From: Membranipora membranacea
Taxonomy: Eukaryota > Bryozoa > Gymnolaemata > Cheilostomatida > Membraniporidae
DNA: 64,000 nt
NCBI GenBank assembly: GCA_914767715.1
Contig: OU612071.1
Coordinates: forward strand, 9,159,493-9,223,492
Direction: 5' to 3'
Below the pieces are notes generated by a model that did not search any database, was not told where the DNA came from, and worked only from the letters and a program-made list of their open reading frames with translations. Below are positions 13,201 through 25,200 of the stretch, one piece after another (positions within the stretch are counted from its first letter, which is position 1; every line of letters starts with the position of its first letter). The position numbers and the translations under genes were made by a program.

Positions 13201-16200
13201 TGCCTGCAAACAGAGAGCAAATTGGCGCAGATATTTCGGCCTCGCCAATAAGGCAATAATATTTCGCCGCCCATGCCTCGGGATGGGCGAGTGATAAGAC
13301 ATCGGATTTTAATCAACCTTTTAATCAACCTTAATCAAGGTCGGATGCCCTTCCTGACATCACCGTGATCCGCCGGGAATCAAACAAGGAATCGATTGAT
13401 AAACTCACGCCCTATCTATTGCAATATAGCCACTCTCCTTATCTTAATGCTATGATAGTACCCCCAAAATAGAGCGGCGTAATTGAAGAAACGACCCAAA
13501 GAGGAACAAAAGTTTAAGTGAAGCTATAGACTCGATTCGCCAAATGCAATGAATTAAATTGGGCATAAGGATGAAATGCTAAAATTCCACCCAATCCAAT
13601 GTTAAATTCCTGGTGAAAAGTGGTCTGTCTGTATCCACCTTTCACTGAGCGCAAACATGGATTAGCCTTACTTCATCAGGTCTTTAAAAGACAAGGCTGT
13701 TGACAATTCTACAAAAATGACCTCACCTTCAGAGACATGTTGGGGTCTTCAGTTTAATCACTAATGCCCGACACAAGCAGATGGAAGTACCGAGTAGATG
13801 GTCATTTGTAGCATGTGAATCTCCTTCCCTGACCTGCGAGGGAAAAAAGGGCCAATATATATAGATGTATCATCTAATTCAGCCTTTTCTCACATTTGTA
13901 CCTATATTTTACATTGTAATAGACAGTTATCTGAGCTAAAACTTGAGCATAATAAGAGCTGTTCTCTTTCCATTTTGGTGCTGTATTTTATATAGTTATT
14001 GTGGGAAAGGAAGGTGTACATAAAAAGTTTTCAGTGGGTTATGTATGTATGTCACTGAATTAGATTCTTCTCTTAGAATGGAAATCGTATCATAGCGTTA
14101 TACGGTTAGGACACTAAACACAGGGACTGTTATCTGATTGGCTGTCCCTAGTAGCATGAATAATTAGCCTGAGAAATTGTCTTGTTTACAAAATTGCAAA
14201 CAGTAATTATACCCCTACAGTGTCGATGATTAGGGCATTTCTAGATTGCTACTAGGGACTGGCTATTTTTGCAAGCCCTTTGTTTTGCAAAAGAAAGCTA
14301 ATGATGCTATTCCAGATATGGAATTCAATGATGTATGTATGTATGTATATTATGTATATTATGTACAATACGTACACTTTTTCTGAAGGTATTATGGGAG
14401 AGGAAAGAGTACAGTCTCAGGTTTCAGTGGGATATGGAGAATTATGAGGACAGTGAACAAGTCAGACCAGAGTTTGAGATCAAAGCTGAAACATTCAGGT
14501 ATGAATAAAAAAAAGTCAGTAAAGCTGTTACCAACTTTCTAATCATTGTTGGTTCAATCGCAAATTGCCGCATTGCCATTTTGCGTAATTTGCCATATTT
14601 CTCTCCACGACAATGAAAACATAATTCTGTTCTAGTTACTTTCAGTGTTTTTATTTATTATGAGCGTCAGCAGAAGATAGTTGTATTATTTTACTGATCA
14701 TATATGGTGTACCTGCTTCAGATATAAACTGATTATCACCGTGTGTTTGTGGATCGAGACTAAAAGACATGTTTGTCCAAATCTACTTTGCTGCAAATCA
14801 ATGTGCCTGACTCTTCGGCTTTGAAGAGAAGACCACCTCTCTTTGTAACATGACCAAAAATAGATGTGATCATAGGTCTCTGTTCGGATCAGGACCATAA
14901 ATACAGGAGGTCTACTGTGTGCTTGAACGCATTAAAAAGATCCCCCTCTGCCTCTTCGAAAAAAGAGTAGTCGGCAACGCCGTGCAAGGGTATATGGTAT
15001 CTATCCCGCACAAGCCACCTGGTGGCTTGTTAAATTGGGCGATCAAAAAAGATCTTGTGTAGAAATGATATATGTTTTTCATCAGGTGTATACATGACCA
15101 ATCAAAGGATATGACTGTAGATTTTATTTTTGTTTCTCAGGTTGAATCAGGTTACTAAGAAGATAGAGCCGTATATGAGGAGAGCTGTCAGGATCAGGAA
15201 GACTCTCATCTCCTTTAGTGTAGTAGTTCTGTTACTGACTCTCGCCTGCTGTATAGCGTTAGGTAAGGCTGTTGGTGAAGGTGCCTAACTTTATCTTCTT
15301 GTAGATTCTTTTCTCATATCTAGATTTTTATCCATGGCCCCACATCGCTTAACATTTGAGCAGCTAGATTTCCTATATTATTACTCCATTTTTAAAAATT
15401 CCCCACTCTGGGAGGCTATCCATTCCAATGAAAGAATCCAAACTTCAGTAGTTGTCCAGTGAGGAACTTTTGTACAATGGATGAATGACTGACAGATTCT
15501 GCACAACTTTGTTTTGATGTAATCAATTCATCGCTGGAGTAACTAGGCCAAACATCCCTTGTGTTACCACCCTACCCACTGGTCGGTTTTATAACTATAT
15601 TGTGTTTAAAAAATTCACCAATACGAACCAGATAGTTAAAGTGACAGCCCTACTAGGTCATGTTTGGTATGGTTTTAAAGATCTCAGTCTGCAAATTCAT
15701 TAAGGCATATGACATAAAACAGCATGTGAACCTAATTGCAGTAAAACTGCTGCAAAGTCCAAAAAATGGGATCATAGTGATATTATATTGCCTCCCCTTG
15801 ACCACTATGATCCACTATGATCCTTGCTAAAATAATTGAAAAAAACTAATTGCTATTTTTATTTTGCTATTCTTTTTATTTGCCCTATGAACTCACAATA
15901 TTTGATTTACTAGGGTAATATATCCACTTTTCTAGTAGGACTAATAGAATGATCAAACACATATTGCTTTTTATGTTTTTTAAGGTGTGATCACATATAG
16001 GATAGCAGTGACTCAGATATACGCTACAGTGGATAATCAGCCACTGATAAACGAGTATGCCAAACTAATGGCTGCTGCTAGCGGATCCATTATAAACCTT
16101 TTCGTCATCTCCATCTTAGATGTCAGTAAGTGGTTGACTTGTATCCTGTAGGGGTGAATATTAACTAGAGTTTAATGTTGCAAGCATTATTTTTTGAACA

Positions 16201-19200
16201 GCTAAGTTTGGAATCCTTTTAATGTCCAGAGGGTGAGTAATTCTGTGACTGCAAAAACGCAAAATATAGCTATGATATAAATAATACAATTCAGGATGTG
16301 TGCTAAAACCAACACCATCGGTTGTGTGGCTTATGAAATAACAACATTCTAGACCCGTAAAATAGTATGTATATGTTACATAAAAGTTATTCAGATATAT
16401 GATTAACACTCTCAATTTTCGTTGTAATGGTAGCGTTAGCCACAACCCCCTAGATCCCAGAATGGTGGGTTTTGGAATTTCCCAGCAGATTGAATTGGAA
16501 AGTTTTATTTATTCCATATCTGGAATAGCATTATTAGCTTTCTTTTGCCAAACAATGGGCCTGCAAAAAGAAAGCCAATCCCTAGTAGCATTCTAGGAAA
16601 GCCCGAATCATCGACATGGGAGGCATTTTATTACTGTTTACAGTTTTTTAAACAACTCTATTTCCAAGGCTATATTTTCATGCTAGTAGGGACAGCCAAT
16701 CAAAACCATTGCAGATGAGTCCCTGTGTTGAGTGTTCTAACTGTACGATGGTATGATACTATTTCCATTATATGAGAAGAATTTAGTTCAGTGGTCCTAT
16801 ATCACAGTTCATCCCCTACGTTTTTGGATCTTGTACAATTCTCAGATAGAGTGCGCAATGAGGGATTCTCATAAAACATTAGCTGGTTCTATCAAAGCCC
16901 TCCTCCCATGGACAGTCATTTTCTTATTAAGGCAACCTATTTCTACATCAGGCAAACCCCTGGCTATCACTATTGTCAGTCAGTGCTCATAACCCTGATT
17001 TTATTTGTAGTATACTATCATCTTGCACAGAAGTTGACATCCTGGGAGAATCACAGAACTGAGACAGAACACGAACACAGCCTCACTTTCAAACTCTTCC
17101 TGTTTCAGTGTGTCAATTATTACTCAGCCATCGTCTACATAGCTATATTCAAAGGTAAGACATAGGTCTATTCAAAGTCTTGGTGTTGGGTCAACAATTG
17201 ATGAAATTCAATTGAATTAAACTTGAACGAAATGTTAGCCCAATTAAGCTGTATATAAAGCACCCCAGAGACATGAGCTCACATTGATTTGGTTGACCTA
17301 TAACCCAAGTAAAAACCGAAGATCAATCAAATTCGAAAAGGAGGTGTTGATGGGTATGAAGGTGAAAGCCAGTATTCTTGTTGAATGTTATATTTTTATC
17401 AAAATACCATTACTACAATCAGCTTTATCATGAATAAAACATTGACTTGCGAATATCAAATGTTTTCGTAACCTCTATCGGCTCCATCCTTTTTTTGGTA
17501 TAATAAGTTTTCGCTATCGGTCACTTTAATTGTAAGTTAGTTATGCTAAGGGAGTTGGGATTCAAGTCTCAGCTGAGTCGCATTTAGTTTTATCATTGCA
17601 GCCATAAGCACTCTACGTGTGCCTTTAGGCTGAGAAGAAAGACCTACCCTACAACTCCGTGCAATGAACATCGGTCTATCGTTTAACCTATAGGTAAGCT
17701 GGTAGGCAGGCCAGGAGATTACTTACGTATATTCGGACTCAGAGCGGAGGAATGTGACCTGGCCGGGTGTTTTCTGGAGTTCTCTATCATGTGTATAACT
17801 GTGATGGTGGGCAAAATGATATTCGCTCTATTCTATGGTAAGTCTATAAGTCTGTTTGGAGGCTAACGTTAATCCTACTCTCGCCCCCTGCCTGACAGCC
17901 CCCAAGGTTTATGGGCAGTTTATAATATTTTGGTAAGTCTATAAGTTTATGGCTAATCTATATGAGGAGCCTTATGTCAGTTCATTGTGAGTATGTGGTA
18001 AGGCTATGGATAGTAAATGATGAGTATATGGTAAGCTCTGCTGGCTGCCGGAGGGGCTGTCTGGTGGAGGGGCAAGAGTTTGAGAGTTTAAACAAATGGT
18101 CGGTATATTGAGAGTTGTATCGTATGTAGATAGTGTTAAGGTGATTAAAAATTATGGATGATCAGCCAAGTATTTCAAACTTTGAGAAGAATATGCGTGT
18201 GTACATTAGCTCATTTTCATCCTCTGGCTGCCTGAGCCACTTGTGTTACGCCTCAAATCCACTTAAAGATTTCCCTCAAAATAATGCCACAAAACACAGT
18301 TATGACAGCTCTTAATTATTGACAAAAATTAAACTGGTTTCTTCAAGTCTTTCTTTGTAGTTGGTTCCCCATTGTGCACTGCATTTCAATCTCTATCGTT
18401 ATAAATTTGACAGCTTAGGCATTGATTTTTTCCTCTTTCTTTCTGAGCATGTTAGTTCTGTTCCACATCTTTAATAACATGTCATCCACAAAAACATCAT
18501 ATATAATATAATAATATGCAATATTTTCACAGAGCTCAATATTTATTTTATTAAAGTAAATTCAACCTTCAACTGCTCAGCAGCATTCACCATGTTTCCA
18601 TTTGCATTTTGAAGTTGGCACCTCTTGGCTCGCCCTTAAAAAATATGCATCCGTGAATATAGAGCTAAGTTGAAACTTCAAAAAAGATCTGCCAAAACCA
18701 GAACATGAACCTTTGCCACTATAGACAAAATATTTGATGAATGTTCAGCCAAACCTGGTCACCGTAACTTGCCTAGCTCAGTGCAAGCTCAACCTTTGAG
18801 CTCATCGCGATTTGAGAGGAATTCCCATGGTTCGCATAGCTTCAAAATTAGAGTCAGATGGAAACACAGTGATTGTAGCTACTTTATCTCACTGTTGATG
18901 ATTGTAGAGTTGGCGTTTTATCCGTACGTTGTGTCTCCTATATGGATGAAGTGGATGCACGCTGACCTGAGTCTCACTGCTCTGAAGGCAGCGTACAGAG
19001 AGCTGACTAATAAAATCAAATATTACTGCAACAGAAGGTCAAGAGGTGATGAATTAATCCCACCTAAACAATCAGGGAGAATGGAAGGGGGCGTGGTGTA
19101 ATTTTTTAGATAATTGATTTCACCAGAAATCAACTACTAGTCAACAGTGCTTGTCTGTAATTGGCTGATGTGTATAAGAGCAGACTACTCCCCTTTTATT

Positions 19201-22200
19201 CTCCCAGATACAATTTAACCATTATAACAATTTCTTCTCATGACCTAAGATCCTTTGTGCTCAGTCTACCAATAAAGCCTAAAATCTAGATTGAGATGTG
19301 ACGACTTAACCTTTCTACCGTAGAGGTATGAATGATAGCTAGAGTTTAGTTTAACTGGTTTGAGGTGTTCCAATATTGCCATGCCCCTTTTTAACTACCC
19401 TATAGGAGTTTAATTTAGCTAGAGTTTAATTTCGCTATCTGGACCTGGTATTAAATTTTACTAGTACTAAATTTCGCTAGTAGGCTTACTAGTGAAAATT
19501 AAAAAAAAATGTCCAAGCTGGGATTCGAACCCAGGGCATAAAACTCCATCTGACTGTGTGGCAGACACTTAGACCACTACACCACGCTAGCTTGCAGCAT
19601 AGGTAAGGTGTATTCCTGTATAATTGTACATTGTTTATGAAACTATGGTGAGTGAGTTTAATTTAAGGTACACTAAATTTCGCAACCTAGGCAACAACGG
19701 AAAAGCAAATCCTAAATGCCGCGAAAACTAAACTCCTATCGGGTAGCTAAGGGGGAGTTTAAATAAATATGTCAAGTGAATGCAACTACTTTAGGCCTGT
19801 GAATACTTTATTACTCTAGGGTAAACTCTTAAGCTAGATAATATAGTGTTGTGGTCTTATGTCCTTTGACGCTCTGTTTGACTCAGAAAGCAAAAAAGTT
19901 AGCATGTGGAGGGGATACTTTTTCCATTTAATTTGGAAGAAAGATCCATCAACATGCACGCCGTAATAAGAAAAACCAGGTTTTTTTTGCTCACACAGGT
20001 CACTATAATTATCTATTGGCCTTATTATCAAGTAACTTACCAGAGAATATATCATAAAATATATAAAATTATAAATAGTAAAACATTTAAATCTAAATCT
20101 AATAAAACATATAATAAGCATTTTATGATGTATTATAGTCGGGTCCAGTTACATACCAGAGAACACTTTTTTGGTGAGACCTGCTCAAACAAGATGGGAG
20201 AAGGATTACCTACTGGAGGCTCTGCCTGAATATGGTCTTTTGCTATATGAGTATCTAGAATTAGGTAAGGATGATTGAATTGAGACTATTTTTCAAGTAT
20301 CTCAAATTTAGCTGAAGTTTTTGAGTTGAGATCTTTTATTAGAGTCAATTTAATCTCTCGGAGTGTTGAGTGACCACTCAACAGCCAGGTTTGAGATGAT
20401 ATACACCCGAGGATGCAGGGGGCGTGAACAATCAACCTTGATAGCTCCTCCAGTGGGACTGGAACCCACTACTCTTGTGGCACAAATTGCCTGGCAGTGA
20501 TTAGCAACCGCTAACCGACTGCGCCATCTCAACATCCCACAGAAAGGATGGGTTGATAGCGCCAATAAGCCAGCCCTCTATTAACCACTCAGAGTCGTGC
20601 ACTCCTATCCCACAAGCACATTCTATTCCACCATAACCACCCTGTTAACACAGGTTACGTGGTAGGGTTGTCAGATCTTACATGGCCAATTGCTGGGTGA
20701 AAATTTTTATTGCATGAGATTTGCCCTTTTTCTGTAACCCCAGTACAATCTCAAACCCGCAAATGCGACTCATCAAGGAAAGTATCTTTGACAAAATACA
20801 CTCATATTCACCGCCATAGTTTTACCATCATCTTTTCAGTTATACAGTATGGATTTGTGACAATGTTCGTGGTGGGCTTTCCTCTCGCTCCTCTCTGCGC
20901 TCTCATAAATAATGTGATAGAGATACAGATCGATAGTCACAAGGTCTTAGCCAGTAGGCGCAGACCTTACACAGTTAGAGCTCATGGGATAGGTGAGTAC
21001 AAATTAGAGCACGCATCTGATTGGTTTGTAATCACTGAAGCAGGCTTCCGATTGGTTTGTACAGACTGGAGCAAGCATCTGATTGGTTTGTACAAACTGG
21101 AGCACACATCTCATTGGTTTTGTTTTAGCTGACAGACGCGTTTGGCTTTTCAGGATACAAAACAATTGTAGTAGTATTCACAACAAACAATGGCGACATT
21201 CCAATGTGATATTAACTTCTGGAGTGTGTTCGCTGTAACATTTTTTGTTACAACAACTCTTTGTACAAAGTGTTGATGAAAGCAAAAAACAAACAATGTT
21301 CATATCAAAGCTTTACCATAGCAATGAACAGAAAAATAAATTTTTGTCGCAGATGGACATTATTGAATGATGTAGTAACCTATTTCAAAGTGTGAAAACC
21401 CAGGGTCTAGAGGGGTCTAGAGTATGTTGTCTCCCTTGTAGCAGATCCACACTAAAATGGTCATCCACATACAGTATAACCGTAAGCCTAGCCCGGGCGT
21501 GCCTAGGCCATCCACAAGGTTGCTTTACTTACACTAGAAATTATTAAAAAACAAAATTGAACAAAGGTAGCCTAGTCAAAGATACTTTAGTGTCAATCTG
21601 TAATGGGGGAAATAACATACTCTAGACCCTTCAAGACCCTGTGTCTTCGCACTTTAAATTAGGTTACATCATTCAATATTGTCTTTCTGCGAAAATATTT
21701 AGTCTTTGTGTTCATTGATTTGGTACATTGTTATTGTGTACATTTGAGGCATCTCTTTGGCCCCCTAAGAAATTGTTATGTGACGCATGGACACTTCATA
21801 ATCCGACCCCAGCATTTTCAAACTATAGCAAAAGAGAGAAATTGCCTTTTTACCGCTCAAGTTATTTACCGTAACATACTTTTACCCTCCTGTTTTGTTT
21901 CGCTTTTTGCAGGTATCTGGTTCCGGATATTTACTGTGATATCTAAACTCTCCATATTTGTCAATGCCATAATACTAGCCTGGACCAGTGACATCATCAA
22001 CAAGTTTCTCTTTGTGCTCGGTCACTGTGACGCTGAGGATGTCGTCTCTTCTCCACATCTCCGTCATATATGTAGAGTGTGAGTGTTTAAAGTCTGATTC
22101 CTTTAGAAATTACAGTCCGGTTGCCTCAGAAATTAAAGTGTGGTTCCTTCTAAACCAAGTTTGGTCCATTTGCCTGCATTCCGAGTCGCTCTCGATCCAC

Positions 22201-25200
22201 TGGGTGATTTTCAGTTTGGTTCCTTTAGAAATTAAAGTCTGGTTCATACATACATATGTAGAGTGTGAGTCGTTAAAGGAGTAGGAGGTGGCTCAGTTGG
22301 TTAGAGCACCATTCCTACAGCATGCAAATGTTGAAGGCCGTGGGTTCGAATCCTGCTGCCTTTCACAGACTACTGGAATTGATGGACCCCCAGGTGTGCT
22401 CTGACCCACCTGCATACAAACTGAGAGAAAAAAGGCCCCTAAGGTACCTATTAGTTCGCCGCCCCCTCCTCGGAGTGACTATACCTTGCAATTTCAACCA
22501 ACAGTTAATCAACAATTTAAACTCTGGTTCCTCATTTAAGTGATTTAAGAAATTTATTTTAAAGTTTGGTTCTTTCATAACCAGAGTTTAATCACTCACA
22601 TTTTAAAGATATATTATATCTTTGAAGTGTGAGTGATTATACTCTGGTTCATTGATCTATCTTAGGATATCATCTTATCACCAAACAGCATGAGCACATC
22701 ATAGAACATCGCAAAAAATAGACAACCAGTGTAACGGCAGGAATGCACCCTCCAGTAGGCTTTATGCAAAGCTATTAATTTGTAAGCTACAAAGCTACGC
22801 TCGTTATCATATTTTCCATTGTTAGCGCTTAGACCCACAATATAGGGACTTCACTCTAGAAAGTGAGTCGGAGAGACATAGATGCATCGTTGTATTCATA
22901 GATATTATTTGTTGTAATCATATATACAGAGACAATTCATACGCATACCAGATACATTTGCTGCCGAGAAATCATAGGAGCCAATAGGTAATTATTAATT
23001 ACGTGACATTGCTATATATTGGTGTAGAGATTACTTTCCATACATTTCCTTGATGTTATCATGATGGTATCTGATACATTATTTGATGTTAAGCATATTA
23101 ATTCTATTTTTCTTTCTTTGTGTAATATTGTCACGCTATTTTCTTACAGTTTTACATCTCAACGGAATAAACCCCAATGTGTTAGTAAACTCTAAACTTC
23201 TTCGATATCTCGGCCGCTACAGTAAAACTATTCCTATCACCGCATGGATACTTGGCTTTTGAAGATGGATGCACCAACCCACAGGAATCCTTGCGCAAAG
23301 AAAATCTCATTTATTGAACCTGCAACATATGATGGTAACCCAGAAACTTTCCATAAATGGCTGACATCCTTCTGCCTACTGATCGAAAGTGAGATTTCAG
23401 ATCCGATCGAGCGCCTGTTGTATTTGGAGCGATACACTACAGGGGAAGCCCAAGACGCTATAAAAGGTTACTTTATAGCCTGTAATTCGACATGCTATGA
23501 AGCAGCTATCTCGGAACTAAAGGAACAATTTGGAAATCCGTACTTGCTGGTTAACTGTTATCGCCAGAGGCTTATTGACTGGGAATATATTCAAAAGAAC
23601 GATGGTCCAGCTTTGAGGCAATTTGTTCGCTTCCTGTTTACTATTCATATGGTTATGGAAAAGGTCCATAAGAGCATTCTGAACTTGGACTGTCCCTTCT
23701 TCATGCTAGAAAAGATCATTGTGAAACTTCCATGGTGCATTCGTTATGAATGGGCAGAGAAGATTGTTGAATACCAGGAGAAATACGGAGAAGTAAACAA
23801 CCCAGTTTCCTTGAACTACACAGTTTCCTCAAACTAAAGGCATATACCTTGTGTCATCCAATAAATGACATTCTCAATACACTGATACCTACACCTACAC
23901 CACAGTCTCAATCACCACCGTCTCAATCACCACAGTTTCAATCACCACAGTCTCAATCACCACAGTCTCAATCATCCCTAGATAGTAGTGATAATAGCGA
24001 ATGCACATATTGTTCATTGGAGTCACATAATATACAGATGTGTGACAACTTTCGAGGCCTATCAACCAAAGAACAGAGACATTATATAACCACAAGAGGA
24101 CTTTGCTTCAGCTGTCTTGAGCATGGTCACTTATCAAAGGACTGCGAAGCACCATCAAAATGTTCAATCTGCCATAAACGTCACCCAACGAGCTTACATA
24201 GAAAAGTACCATACAATCAGTCCAAAAAGTCTGACACATCAACAGTCAAAGCCACTCTTTATGCTCGTAGCACACAAACAGAAGTCAAATATGAGAGTCC
24301 AATACAACCAGAGTCCCCAATCCGGGATAAACATAGAAACCATAATTCAAACAGTCAGCACTCCAATAGTGATCAACTGCAAAACATAAGCGATAGAATA
24401 TATGCGGGAAAACAACAATTGTATATCCAGACGTTCCCGCCCTCATATGATATTTCATCTCTTCAGTTCCCTTTCATACATAGATATTATGGAAACCACT
24501 ACCGTGCTTTGGCGGGGAGTGTAACGGCAGGAATGCACCCTCCAGTAGGCTTTATGCAAAGCTATTAATTTGTAAGCTACAAAGCTACGCTCGTTATCAT
24601 ATTTTCCATTGTTAGCGCTTAGACCCACAATATAGGGACTTCACTCTAGAAAGTGAGTCGGAGAGACATAGATGCATCGTTGTATTCATAGATATTATTT
24701 GTTGTAATCATATATACAGAGACAATTCATACGCATACCAGATACATTTGCTGCCGAGAAATCATAGGAGCCAATAGGTAATTATTAATTACGTGACATT
24801 GCTATATATTGGTGTAGAGATTACTTTCCATACATTTCCTTGATGTTATCATGATGGTATCTGATACATTATTTGATGTTAAGCATATTAATTCTATTTT
24901 TCTTTCTTTGTGTAATATTGTCACGCTATTTTCTTACAGTTTTACATCTCAACGGAATAAACCCCAATGTGTTAGTAAACTCTAAACTTCTTCGATATCT
25001 CGGCCGCTACAACCAGTGTGATTGGTTAGCATTTGTTGGTAGTGAAAATCGAAACTTTTATGAATATTGGACCTAGCCTGTCTTGACCGCGCCACAACGA
25101 ATGTTCTTAAGACCGATTTCAGCCATCCATTTACGCAGTCCTTTTATTGCAATAGCAGGATGCCTGCCTATCTTGTGTGACCGCGACCTAGGATTAATTC

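Larger units (their letters stand above)
22730..25011 (+). mobile_element. Gag-only BEL/Pao-type LTR retrotransposon, apparently very recent
   Basis: Two 492-bp LTRs (22730-23221 and 24520-25011) start TG and end CA. They are flanked by a 5-bp duplication, ACCAG, at 22725-22729 and 25012-25016. By eye the LTRs are identical. The 1.3-kb interior codes only for gag-type sequence (BEL/Pao-type capsid segment, then zinc knuckles). There is no protease, reverse transcriptase, RNase H or integrase, so it must be mobilised in trans. A GGCGGGGAG purine tract precedes the 3' LTR. No convincing tRNA primer site lies directly after the 5' LTR. It is inserted in anoctamin intron 17. Confidence 0.92.

Noticed and set aside
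20710-21132. 140-codon frame covering anoctamin exon 16
   Set aside because: Only 20840-20992 is exon; the rest is intron, including the 33-bp minisatellite.
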